A stretch of DNA of 47,208 nt. Origin: UBA4717 sp045577925 (lineage in GTDB: Bacteria > Bacillota > Clostridia > Oscillospirales > CAG-272). Within the stretch, counting starts at the first letter, position 1; the number at the start of each line of letters is the position of its first letter. A program made the translations under genes and the position numbers. The stretch is from the NCBI GenBank assembly GCA_045577925.1, contig JAZNJH010000050.1:1-47208 (forward strand). The letters run 5' to 3'. Positions 31,647-40,119 of the stretch are shown piece after piece. A model generated the notes under the pieces. That model was not told the origin of the DNA and did not search any database. It was given only the letters and a program-made list of their open reading frames with translations.

Positions 31647-32573
31647 TCAGCCGTTAACAAGCTTTGCAACTTCTGCTGCAAGGTCGTCTTCTCTCTTTTC
31701 AAGACCTTCGCCCTTTTCATACTTGGTGTAGGACTTGATCTTGATGCTTCCGCCGAATTCCTTAGCGGTCTTTGCTACGTACTGTGCAACTGTCATATCG
31801 TCGTCCTTAACGTAGCCCTGCTCTGTAAGGCAGTTCTTTTCATAGAACTTGCCGATCTTACCCTGTACCATCTTTTCGATGATGTTTTCAGGCTTGGATG
31901 CATTCTTGGGGTCGTTCTTGATCTGCGCAATAAGAACCTGCTTTTCCTCTTCAACGTCTGCTGCAGGAACGGATTCCTTATCAAGGTAAAGAACGGGCAT
32001 AGCTGCGCACTGGAGTGCGATGTTCTTTGCAAATTCTGCAAAGCCTGCATTGTTCTTTGCTGCATCATCAGCTTCAAAGTTGATGATGATACCTGTCTGG
32101 CCGTTACCGTGGATATATGTGCTGAGTGTGCCGTCAACAACGTCGAAGCGGCGGATGTTCATGTTTTCACCGATCGTGAAGATCATGTCCTTAAGCTTTG
32201 CTTCAACTGTCATTTCTGCATCATACTGCTTTGCGAGAAGCTCTGCAACGTTTGCAGGTCTTTCAGCGATGATTGTCTTAAGAATATTCTTTACGAATTC
32301 CTTGAAGGATTCGTTCTTTGCAACGAAGTCTGTTTCAGAGTTAACTTCGATAATAGCAGCTGTGTTGCCTTCAACGAGTATATCAACTACACCCTCTGCT
32401 GCAATTCTGTCTGCCTTCTTAGCGGCAACAGCAAGTCCCTTTTCTCTGAGTACCTTTACAGCCTCGTCAAAATTGCCCTCTGCTTCTACGAGAGCCTTCT
32501 TACATTCCATCATGCCGCAGCCGGTCTTCTTTCTGAGTTCAGCTACGTCCTTTGCGGATATCTGTACTGCCAT
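31647..32573 (-). CDS. tsf: Translation elongation factor Ts
   Basis: The 308-residue factor exchanges GDP for GTP on EF-Tu. It has the N-terminal UBA-like domain with the signature LRKKTGCGMMECKKAL (about residues 13-28), the core TDFVAKNESFKEFV (about 80-93) and HVxxxG-type dimerisation sub-domains. Length is typical. AAAGGAAAGG precedes the ATG. It follows rpsB by 47 bases and is followed by a terminator, so rpsB-tsf is a closed two-gene unit here. Confidence 0.97.
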   Translation of the reverse strand: MAVQISAKDVAELRKKTGCGMMECKKALVEAEGNFDEAVKVLREKGLAVAAKKADRIAAEGVVDILVEGNTAAIIEVNSETDFVAKNESFKEFVKNILKTIIAERPANVAELLAKQYDAEMTVEAKLKDMIFTIGENMNIRRFDVVDGTLSTYIHGNGQTGIIINFEADDAAKNNAGFAEFAKNIALQCAAMPVLYLDKESVPAADVEEEKQVLIAQIKNDPKNASKPENIIEKMVQGKIGKFYEKNCLTEQGYVKDDDMTVAQYVAKTAKEFGGSIKIKSYTKYEKGEGLEKREDDLAAEVAKLVNG

Positions 32574-32620
32574 GGTTATTACCTTTCCTTTCGTTATATC
32601 TTTACGTGCAAAGCAAAAGC

Positions 32621-33376
32621 TTACGCGTTTGCTTCTGCATCCTCTGCTTCTTCAGCCTCGGTCTTAGCTGCTTCGTCAGCTTCACCGATCTGTTCGCCCT
32701 GTCTGCCTTCGATAACAGCGTCTGCAAGAGCGCCTGCGATAAGCTTGATAGCGCGGATAGCGTCGTCGTTACCGGGGATGATGTAATCAGCATCGTCGGG
32801 ATCGCAGTTTGTATCAACGATAGCAACTACCGGAATACCGAGCTTCTTTGCTTCGAGTACTGCGTTTCTTTCTTTTCTGGGGTCAACTATAAATACTGCG
32901 TCAGGAAGCTTTTCCATTTCCTTGATACCGCCGTAGTTCTTTTCAAGGTCGTTCATTTCCTTAACAAGAGAAGCAACTTCCTTTTTGGGAAGAAGATCGA
33001 ATGTTCCGTCTGCCTGCATCTTTTCAAGGCTCTTAAGACGGTTGATGCTCTTCTTGATCGTCTGGAAGTTTGTAAGCATACCGCCCGGCCATCTTTCGCT
33101 TACGTAGAACATATCGCACTTTGCAGCTTCTTCCTTGATGGTGTCTGCAGCCTGCTTCTTTGTTCCAACGAAGAGGATAGTGCCCTGCTCGCTTGCTACT
33201 TCGCGAACGAACATGTACGCTTCTTCGAACTTCTTAACGGTCTTCTGAAGGTCAATAATGTAGATACCGTTTCTTTCCGTGAAGATGTATTCAGCCATTT
33301 TAGGGTTCCATCTTCTTGTGTGATGTCCGAAATGGACGCCTGCTTCAAGCAGCTGTTTGATTGAGATTACTGACAT
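32621..33376 (-). CDS. rpsB: 30S ribosomal protein S2
   Basis: The 251-residue protein begins MSVISIKQLLEAGVHFGHHT and has the S2 signatures RRWNPKM and PDAVFIVDPRKERNAVLEAK. It completes the 30S subunit platform, binding near S1/S21. The ATG at 33376 is chosen because AGGAGG then stands eight bases upstream; the upstream ATG at 33382 would leave only two. The acidic Ala/Glu tail (about 20 residues) is longer than in most species. It is transcribed divergently from pyrH, an unusual arrangement. Confidence 0.97.
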   Translation of the reverse strand: MSVISIKQLLEAGVHFGHHTRRWNPKMAEYIFTERNGIYIIDLQKTVKKFEEAYMFVREVASEQGTILFVGTKKQAADTIKEEAAKCDMFYVSERWPGGMLTNFQTIKKSINRLKSLEKMQADGTFDLLPKKEVASLVKEMNDLEKNYGGIKEMEKLPDAVFIVDPRKERNAVLEAKKLGIPVVAIVDTNCDPDDADYIIPGNDDAIRAIKLIAGALADAVIEGRQGEQIGEADEAAKTEAEEAEDAEANA

Positions 33377-33519
33377 TTTCATGTCCTCCTTAGGTTAATC
33401 TTTCGCAGCGCAGTTTGACAGTTCAAAACGCATAACGCGCACCAAAACGTCTGTGGCTGCGTGTATTATAACGGCTGTATTTTTTGTTACATATGTGCAC
33501 CGCTGACACATACTGATAC

Positions 33520-33548
33520 ATTGTATCACATTTTTTTACGCCTTGCAA
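33520..33548 (-). promoter_or_regulatory. Promoter of rpsB-tsf
   Basis: Minus strand TTGCAA (33548-33543), 17-base spacer, TACAAT (33525-33520) with extended TGA. The start point near 33513 gives a leader of about 135 bases, long enough for S2 autogenous control. A further TATAAT at about 33470 lacks a good -35. Confidence 0.7.
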
Positions 33549-33701
33549 GCAATTTTTAAAATCAACCAAAATATTTACATTTTTTTAACATTTATCCCCT
33601 CCTGAACGTTAAATTCAGCATGTTTTTTCCCTTTCACAACACGTTTTTCAATCTAAAACGCCTCTTTACAAGTTTGACGGTAAAAAAGTTACAAAAACCT
33701 C

Positions 33702-33730
33702 TTTACAAGACAGGTTATTTCGATTATAAT
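33702..33730 (+). promoter_or_regulatory. Promoter of pyrH operon
   Basis: TTTACA (33702-33707), 17-base spacer, TATAAT (33725-33730), about 60 bases upstream of the pyrH ATG. CTCTTTACAAG also occurs 38 bases earlier as a direct repeat. Nothing gene-like is seen in the 400-base divergent gap 33383-33791. Confidence 0.8.
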
Positions 33731-33791
33731 ATTATTTGAATATATTTCACTGTTATGTGCGCATCACATATCGGCAGAAAGGACAAAAGCT

Positions 33792-34508
33792 ATGAATCAG
33801 ACACCTAAGTACAAGCGTGTGCTCCTAAAGCTTTCGGGAGAGGCTCTCTCAGGAAAAACTCAGGGCAACATTCTTGATGATAAAATGCTTATCGAGGTGG
33901 CTTCCGTTATAAAGAAGGCTCTTGATAAAAACGTTCAGATTGCAATAATCGTCGGCGCAGGCAATATATGGAGAGGCAGACAATCAAATGAAACAGACAG
34001 AGTCCGCGCAGACCATATGGGTATGCTTGCAACCATGATAAACTGTATCGCTCTTGAGGACGCGCTCAGGCGTGCCGGAGTAGTTGCGCATGTTATGAGC
34101 GCAGTGGAAACCGGTGCTTTTGCTGACCGCTTTGACCGCAGACGTGCAGTTGAAGCTCTTGAGAAAGGCGAGGTAGTGATCTTCGGTGCAGGGCTCGGTA
34201 TTCCGTTTGTATCAACCGACACCGCGGCAGCAGTCCGCGCGGCCGAGATCGGCGCAGACATGATACTGTTTGCAAAGAACATAGACGGAGTTTACTCTGC
34301 CGACCCAAAGATTGACCCTAATGCAGTTCATTACGATAATGTAACCTACGATTTCATTCTTGAAAAAAACCTCAAGGTAATGGATCAGACCGCCGCTTCC
34401 TTCTGCCGTGAAAACAAGCTTGATATGCTTTTATTCGCGCTTGAAAAACCCGAAAACATACTTGACGCACTGTGCGGCGATATTCCCGGCACAGTCGTTA
34501 CTGCATAA
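33792..34508 (+). CDS. pyrH: UMP kinase
   Basis: This 238-residue amino-acid-kinase-fold enzyme converts UMP to UDP. Motifs are YKRVLLKLSGEALSG (about residues 7-21), IVGAGNIWRGR (about 54-64), the uridylate-binding DHMGMLATMINCIALEDAL, and TDTAAAVRAAEIGAD. Length fits the bacterial hexameric enzyme. AAAGGAC precedes the start. It opens the plus-strand cluster through polC. Confidence 0.97.
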   Translation: MNQTPKYKRVLLKLSGEALSGKTQGNILDDKMLIEVASVIKKALDKNVQIAIIVGAGNIWRGRQSNETDRVRADHMGMLATMINCIALEDALRRAGVVAHVMSAVETGAFADRFDRRRAVEALEKGEVVIFGAGLGIPFVSTDTAAAVRAAEIGADMILFAKNIDGVYSADPKIDPNAVHYDNVTYDFILEKNLKVMDQTAASFCRENKLDMLLFALEKPENILDALCGDIPGTVVTA

Positions 34509-34541
34509 TACAAATATACATTTATAAAAGGAGACACTAAA

Positions 34542-35096
34542 ATGAAACTTGCTATTAACGAATTTGAAGTAAAAATGCAAAAATCCATATCCGCTTATGA
34601 AAACGAGCTTGACAGCATCAGAGCCGGAAAGGCTAATCCCGCTGTGCTCAACAAGGTTACAGTTGACTACTACGGCTCACCCACACCTATCTCTCAGGTT
34701 GCAGACGTAAAGGCTGCCGATGCACGCACCCTCGTTATTACACCTTGGGATATGAGCATCAACAAGGGTATTGAAAAAGCTATTCTTGCGTCAGATATAG
34801 GCATCACACCCATGAACGACGGTAAGGTTATCAGACTCACCTTCCCTCAGCTTACAGAGGAGCGCCGCCGCGAGCTTACAAAGCAGGTATCGGGTGCCGG
34901 CGAGGACGCTAAGGTTGCTATCCGTAATATCCGCCGCGATGCTAACGACAAGATCAAGGCTATGAAGAAAAACAGTGAAATGACCGAGGACGAAGCTAAG
35001 GATTCTGAAAAGAACGTTCAGGATCTTACAGATAAATTCATCAAGAAGATCGACGAGATCTCCGCAGCAAAGGAAAAGGAGCTTCTCTCCCTTTAA
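34542..35096 (+). CDS. frr: Ribosome recycling factor
   Basis: The 184-residue tRNA-mimicking factor splits post-termination ribosomes with EF-G. It shows SIRAGKANPAVLNKVTVDYYGSPTPI-like sequence (about residues 24-49), FPQLTEERRRELTKQV and RNIRRDANDKIK. Length is standard (185). AAAGGAGACAC precedes the ATG. It follows pyrH by 33 bases, the usual order. A terminator-like hairpin follows it. Confidence 0.97.
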   Translation: MKLAINEFEVKMQKSISAYENELDSIRAGKANPAVLNKVTVDYYGSPTPISQVADVKAADARTLVITPWDMSINKGIEKAILASDIGITPMNDGKVIRLTFPQLTEERRRELTKQVSGAGEDAKVAIRNIRRDANDKIKAMKKNSEMTEDEAKDSEKNVQDLTDKFIKKIDEISAAKEKELLSL

Positions 35097-35112
35097 TCAA
35101 CCTCAAAAGGAG

Positions 35113-35204
35113 AAGACTGCCCTCATATAGCAGATCACCGCGGGAGCCAGACTCGGCTCCCTGCGGTTTTATTTGAGGATATAACAAATCAAAAAGCGCA
35201 GTCT
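35113..35204 (+). terminator. Nested hairpin with terminator core between frr and uppS
   Basis: The core ACCGCGGGAGCC (35137-35148) pairs with GGCTCCCTGCGGT (35155-35167) with TTTTATTT after it. Around it CCTCA/TGAGG and AAGACTGC/GCAGTCTT also pair, giving one extended structure over about 90 bases. It can terminate or attenuate transcription after frr. No separate promoter with good hexamers is visible before uppS. Confidence 0.6.
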
Positions 35205-35216
35205 TAACATTTGCTA

Positions 35217-35972
35217 ATGTCACTTTTAAAAACTATATTTAAGAATAAAAAATCAAATCAGAATACTCCTTTGTGTATACCGAAACACATAGCCTTCATC
35301 ATGGACGGCAACGGAAGATGGGCAAAGCGCCGTTCCATGCCGCGCGAGTACGGTCACAGCAAGGGTGCTGAGGTATTCCGACGTGTTATCAGATATTGCG
35401 GCGACATCGGAGTTGAGCATATAACCGTATATGCGTTTTCAACAGAAAACTGGAAGCGGCCGGAAAGCGAAGTAAACGCGATAATGAAGTTACTCTCGAA
35501 TTTCATGGACGAGGCGTTTGCAGACCTTGAAAAAGAAAAAGTACGCGTTGTATTTTTGGGGAGCAAAGCGCCATTTTCAGATGAGCTTCGCCAGAAGATG
35601 GAAAAGCTCGAAAGAGATTCATCTGTCTACAAGCGGATACTCAACGTGGCTTTCAATTACGGCGGACGCGATGAAATAGTCAATGCATGCAACGAGCTTA
35701 TAGCCGACGGTGTTACAAACGTAACAAGCGAGCTTATAGATTCTAAATTATACACTTGCCTCTCTCCCGATCCCGATCTTATAGTACGTACTGCAGGTGA
35801 ATACAGAATATCGAATTTCCTTTTATGGCAGTCGGCATATTCGGAGTTTTATTTTACCGACAAACTATGGCCGGACATAACAAGTGAGGACGTTGACAAA
35901 GCTATTGCCTCATATTCGCGCCGCGAACGCAGATTCGGCGCAGTTAACCCAAGTACCGAAACAGCAAAATAG
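35217..35972 (+). CDS. uppS: Isoprenyl (undecaprenyl diphosphate) synthase
   Basis: The 251-residue cis-prenyltransferase makes undecaprenyl diphosphate, the lipid carrier for peptidoglycan. It has HIAFIMDGNGRWAKRR (about residues 23-38, catalytic Asp), FSTENWKRP, and RTAGEYRISNFLLWQSAYSE near 195. The start ATG at 35217 has no clear SD; TTG at 35211 is an alternative. It follows the frr-uppS hairpin, so expression may be attenuated. Confidence 0.94.
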   Translation: MSLLKTIFKNKKSNQNTPLCIPKHIAFIMDGNGRWAKRRSMPREYGHSKGAEVFRRVIRYCGDIGVEHITVYAFSTENWKRPESEVNAIMKLLSNFMDEAFADLEKEKVRVVFLGSKAPFSDELRQKMEKLERDSSVYKRILNVAFNYGGRDEIVNACNELIADGVTNVTSELIDSKLYTCLSPDPDLIVRTAGEYRISNFLLWQSAYSEFYFTDKLWPDITSEDVDKAIASYSRRERRFGAVNPSTETAK

Positions 35973-35995
35973 CTTGCAAAGCAGGAGATGTTAAT

Positions 35996-36826
35996 ATGTT
36001 TCAAAGAGTAATTACGGGAATAATACTCGTGGCGGTATTCGTTCCGCTTCTGATCTTTTCCGATACACCTGTATTCACGGTAGCCGTAACGCTTCTTTCG
36101 CTTGTAGGCACGTATGAAATGCTTAAATGTCTGAAGCTTAATAAAAACGCGGCAGTTACACTTCCCTCTCTTATAATAGCTGCAGGTGCGCCGCTTTGCA
36201 CACGTTATTTAGGCGATCTTTCATATTTTGCACCGTGGGCGCTCGGAATAATACTTCTATATTTATTATGGCTGCTCGCTTACTGCGTTATCATGCGCGA
36301 CAAGGTTAAGTATTCAAGCCTTTCGGGAGCTTTTATGTCTGTTATCTACATAACGGCAGGCTTTTCTACGCTGATACTTCTGCGCGACACAGACGGCGGA
36401 GCGTACGTGTTCTGGCTTGTATTCATCGGCGCGTGGGTTACCGATACGATGGCATACTTTACGGGATTTTTATTCGGCCGCCACAAGCTGATACCGGAAG
36501 TCAGCCCTAAAAAGACCGTAGAAGGCGCGATTGGCGGAACGTTGTTCTCCGGGCTTGCTTTTATGCTCTACGGATTTATAGTTTCGCGCATCACAGGTGT
36601 TGACATGCACCTTGCTATGCTTTTTATAGCAGGAATTATTTCCGCAGTAGTTGCCCAATTCGGCGACCTTGCGGCATCGATCATCAAAAGGCAGGCAGGC
36701 ATCAAGGATTACGGCAACATTTTCCCGGGGCACGGCGGAGTACTTGACCGCTTTGACAGCATTATTGCGCTTTCCCCCGTTATTCTTATGATGCACTCAG
36801 CGCCTTTCATAAATCTCATTATATAA
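35996..36826 (+). CDS. cdsA: Phosphatidate cytidylyltransferase
   Basis: The 276-residue membrane protein makes CDP-diacylglycerol, the precursor of phospholipids. It has about eight hydrophobic segments and the family signature near the C-terminus (SIIKRQAGIKDYG then FPGHGGVLDRFDS, about residues 225-252). AGGAGATGTTA precedes the ATG. It lies between uppS and dxr, as in most Bacillota. Confidence 0.95.
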   Translation: MFQRVITGIILVAVFVPLLIFSDTPVFTVAVTLLSLVGTYEMLKCLKLNKNAAVTLPSLIIAAGAPLCTRYLGDLSYFAPWALGIILLYLLWLLAYCVIMRDKVKYSSLSGAFMSVIYITAGFSTLILLRDTDGGAYVFWLVFIGAWVTDTMAYFTGFLFGRHKLIPEVSPKKTVEGAIGGTLFSGLAFMLYGFIVSRITGVDMHLAMLFIAGIISAVVAQFGDLAASIIKRQAGIKDYGNIFPGHGGVLDRFDSIIALSPVILMMHSAPFINLII

Positions 36827-36839
36827 GCGGAAGTTTAAA

Positions 36840-37982
36840 ATGAAAACTATAACGATACTCGGATCTACCGGCTCGGTAGGTACACAAACAGCTGACGTTG
36901 CCGCGAGCAGAAAAGGCGACGTTGGCGTTTATGGAATATCATTTAATAAAAACGTAAAGCTTGCAGAAGAGCAAGCACGCAGGCTTGATGTTAAAATAGC
37001 CGTCAGTGCCGATGAGAATGCGGCAGGCGAGCTTAAAATAAAGCTTGCGGATACAAATATAAAAGTTCTTTGCGGCAAAGAAGCGATAGAAGAGCTTGCC
37101 GCGCATAAAGTTGACCGGGTGTTCAACTCGATAACAGGCTGCGCCGGTCTTCCGGCAACGCTTTCAGCGCTTAACGCCGGGAATACGCTTGCGCTTGCCA
37201 ATAAAGAATCTCTTGTAAGTGCAGGCTCACTCGTTATGGAAGCGGCTAAAAAAAGCGGTGCTTCTATACTTCCGGTTGACAGCGAACACACAGCTATACA
37301 CGAATGCCTCAGAGCCGGCAAAAAGAGTGAGGTCAAAAAGCTTATACTGACGGCTTCTGGCGGTCCTTTCTTCGGAAAGTCAAAGGAAGAGCTTGAAAAA
37401 GTAACGCCCGGAATGGCACTCAAGCACCCGAATTGGAGCATGGGTTCTAAAATAACCATCGATTCTGCCACACTTATGAACAAAGGCTTTGAGATCGTTG
37501 AAGCCGCCTATCTTTACGGAATTGATCACACAAAGATAGACGTTGTTGTTCACAGAGAGAGCATAATACACTCTATGGTGGAATATATTGATAATACTGT
37601 CATAGCGCAGATGTCGCTTCCCGACATGCGCCACAGCGCAGAATATGCACTTGATTATCCCGACAGGCTAAAGTCTGTAACGGGCGCGCTTGATCTCACC
37701 ACCATCTCGGGGCTCACCTTTGCAAAGCCTGATAAAGAGGCTTTCCCGATGCTTGAACTTGGGTATGATATACTCAAGTACGGTCAGGGATACGGTGCGG
37801 CGGTAAACGCGGCAAACGAAACTGCGGTATGGCGCTTTATCAGGGGTGAAATTGGATTTTTGGACATATATAAAACCGTCAAGGGCGTGCTAGACACGCT
37901 CGGCGATTATCTTTCAGACGTAAACTCACTTGATAAAATATACGAGATTGAGGCTGAAGCCGCAAGAATTGCGGGCAAATAA
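36840..37982 (+). CDS. dxr: 1-deoxy-D-xylulose-5-phosphate reductoisomerase
   Basis: The 380-residue NADPH enzyme performs the committed MEP-pathway step. It shows the nucleotide fold GSTGSVGTQT (about residues 8-17), NKESLVSAG (about 121), the metal-binding PVDSEHTAIHECL (about 146-158) and MNKGFEIVEA. It indicates isoprenoids are made by the MEP pathway, together with ispG two genes on. Spacing to cdsA is 13 bases, with GGAAG before the ATG. Confidence 0.96.
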   Translation: MKTITILGSTGSVGTQTADVAASRKGDVGVYGISFNKNVKLAEEQARRLDVKIAVSADENAAGELKIKLADTNIKVLCGKEAIEELAAHKVDRVFNSITGCAGLPATLSALNAGNTLALANKESLVSAGSLVMEAAKKSGASILPVDSEHTAIHECLRAGKKSEVKKLILTASGGPFFGKSKEELEKVTPGMALKHPNWSMGSKITIDSATLMNKGFEIVEAAYLYGIDHTKIDVVVHRESIIHSMVEYIDNTVIAQMSLPDMRHSAEYALDYPDRLKSVTGALDLTTISGLTFAKPDKEAFPMLELGYDILKYGQGYGAAVNAANETAVWRFIRGEIGFLDIYKTVKGVLDTLGDYLSDVNSLDKIYEIEAEAARIAGK

Positions 37983-37991
37983 CACAGAGGG

Positions 37992-39035
37992 GTGATCGAT
38001 ATAAATATTCTTTCAATAGTACTTGCACTTGTAATATTCTCCTTGCTTATATTTATTCATGAGCTTGGACACTTTATAGCCGCAAGAAAATTCGGCGTTA
38101 CAGTTGACGAATTTTCCATAGGCATGGGACCTAAAATATATTCTCGCGTTTCAAAGAAAAGCGGAACACGATACAGTCTTAGACTTTTGCCTATCGGCGG
38201 ATTTGTAAGCATGCCGGGCGAGAACGGCACGTCGGACGATCCTAACGCACTTTGCAATAAAAGCGTATTTCAGAGAATGATAGTCGTATTTGCGGGCGCT
38301 TTTATGAACTTTATTCTCGGAATAATCGTTATGACCGTTATCGTAAGTTCCTCGCAAGTTCTCGGCTCAACAACTATCCACGGCTTTGCAGATTCTGCTA
38401 TGAGCGAGTCAACAGGCCTTATGATAGGCGACACTATAATAAAAGTTGGCGATGAAAGAGTGTACGTTGCAAACGACCTCGTTTATGAGATCATGCGCGA
38501 CGGTATCTCTCCCGTTGATATTACAGTTAAGCGCGCAGGCGAAACTGTTATAGTCAAGGACGTACGCTTCCCCTCATACAGCGAAAGCGGTATTCTTTAT
38601 GCCGCGGCTGATTTTTATGTTTTTCCCGAAGAAAAAACCGTTGCAAACGTTATAAAGCACTCCTTCTATCGTTCCGTTTCAACAATAGAAATGATATGGG
38701 AGTCATTGATAGACCTTATCACAGGCCGATACGGCTTTGAAGCAGTTTCAGGTCCAGTTGGTGTAACCCAGGCTATAAGCGACACCGCAAAATCAGGCGG
38801 TATTGACGGAGTTTTATACCTCGTTGTAGTTATAACAATGAATCTCGGTCTTTTCAATTTGCTTCTCCTGCCGGCACTTGACGGCGGCAGACTCATGTTC
38901 CTTATCGTTGAAGCTGTTCGCAGACGCCCTGTTGATCCTGAACTTGAAGCAAAGATCCACGCGGCAGGAATTATAGTTCTTATGCTTTTAATGGCGTTTG
39001 TAACCTACAAGGATATATCCAAACTTTTCGTTTAA
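37992..39035 (+). CDS. rseP: Site-2 protease RseP/RasP
   Basis: The 347-residue intramembrane zinc protease has HELGHFIAARKFG (HExxH, about residues 23-27) in the first membrane helix, one PDZ domain (about 120-190, GLMIGDTIIKVGDERV), a second motif LLLLPALDGGRLMFLI (the LDG metal ligand) and three to four membrane helices. It cleaves anti-sigma factors or signal-peptide remnants in the membrane. The predicted start is GTG at 37992, with GAGG unusually close (one base); no ATG exists before HELGH, so the true start is slightly uncertain. Confidence 0.95.
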   Translation: MIDINILSIVLALVIFSLLIFIHELGHFIAARKFGVTVDEFSIGMGPKIYSRVSKKSGTRYSLRLLPIGGFVSMPGENGTSDDPNALCNKSVFQRMIVVFAGAFMNFILGIIVMTVIVSSSQVLGSTTIHGFADSAMSESTGLMIGDTIIKVGDERVYVANDLVYEIMRDGISPVDITVKRAGETVIVKDVRFPSYSESGILYAAADFYVFPEEKTVANVIKHSFYRSVSTIEMIWESLIDLITGRYGFEAVSGPVGVTQAISDTAKSGGIDGVLYLVVVITMNLGLFNLLLLPALDGGRLMFLIVEAVRRRPVDPELEAKIHAAGIIVLMLLMAFVTYKDISKLFV

Positions 39036-39048
39036 TGCAGAGGCTAAT

Positions 39049-40104
39049 ATGAAAAATACTAAGAAAGTCAAAATCGGAAATACCGTCATCGGCGGCGGTG
39101 AAAAAATTGCGGTTCAGTCTATGACCAACACCGACACTCACGATTTTGAAGCAACCTTAAGACAGGTGCGCGCGCTTGAAACAGAGGGCTGCGATATAAT
39201 AAGACTCGCGGTTCCCGATATTGCATGCGTTAATACTATATGGAAATTAAAAAAATCAGGTGTCAGCGCCCCGCTTGTTGCCGACATACATTTTGACTAC
39301 AAAATAGCAATAGAATGCGCAAATGCCGGGGTTGATAAAATACGTATAAATCCCGGTAATATCGGTGCAGATGAAAAGGTGCACGCCGTTGCAAAGATAT
39401 GTAATGAGAAGAATATACCGATAAGAATAGGCGTAAATTCAGGCTCGCTTGAAAAAAGTATACTTGCAAGGTACGGCTCACCGTGCGCAGAAGCGCTTGG
39501 AGAAAGCGCGCTTTACCACGCTTCCCTTCTTGAAAAATTTGATTTTGACAATATAGTACTATCTGTAAAAAGTTCAAACGTTAAAACAATGATCGATGCT
39601 AACAGATTTCTGCACGAGCGAACAGGCTATCCTCTGCACCTAGGCGTTACAGAAGCAGGTACAGAAACTCAGGGGCTTATAAAGTCCTCTGCAGGAATCG
39701 GAAGCCTGCTTTGTGACAATATAGGCGACACTATACGTATATCCCTGACGGCAGACCCGACAAGCGAGGTCAGAAGCGCCAAGGCTCTTTTGCGCGCAAT
39801 AGGCAGATCCGGTGCCAACACAATAAACATCGTGTCCTGCCCCACGTGCGGACGTACGCAGATAAATCTTATAGAACTTGTACATAAATTTGAAAAAATA
39901 TCAGACAAACTAACAGTCAGCCGTCCGATAACCGTTGCTTTGATGGGCTGTGCCGTTAACGGTCCCGGAGAAGCAAGAGAGGCTGATATAGGTATTGCAG
40001 GCGGTACCGGCGAAGCGCTTTTATTCAAAAAAGGCGAGATAGTTAAAAAAATACCCGAAGAGATTATTATAGAAACACTTATTAAAGAAATAGAAAAAAT
40101 GTAA
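39049..40104 (+). CDS. ispG: 4-hydroxy-3-methylbut-2-enyl diphosphate synthase
   Basis: The 351-residue [4Fe-4S] enzyme makes HMBPP in the MEP pathway. TIM-barrel residues are seen in VQSMTNTDTHD (about residues 20-30) and IRINPGNIG. Cluster cysteines occur in SCPTCGRTQ (about 263-271) and MGCAVNGPGEA (about 300-310). Length suits the bacterial two-domain form. It lies between rseP and polC with short gaps. Confidence 0.96.
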   Translation: MKNTKKVKIGNTVIGGGEKIAVQSMTNTDTHDFEATLRQVRALETEGCDIIRLAVPDIACVNTIWKLKKSGVSAPLVADIHFDYKIAIECANAGVDKIRINPGNIGADEKVHAVAKICNEKNIPIRIGVNSGSLEKSILARYGSPCAEALGESALYHASLLEKFDFDNIVLSVKSSNVKTMIDANRFLHERTGYPLHLGVTEAGTETQGLIKSSAGIGSLLCDNIGDTIRISLTADPTSEVRSAKALLRAIGRSGANTINIVSCPTCGRTQINLIELVHKFEKISDKLTVSRPITVALMGCAVNGPGEAREADIGIAGGTGEALLFKKGEIVKKIPEEIIIETLIKEIEKM

Positions 40105-40119
40105 AAGGAAAAGTCAGAA

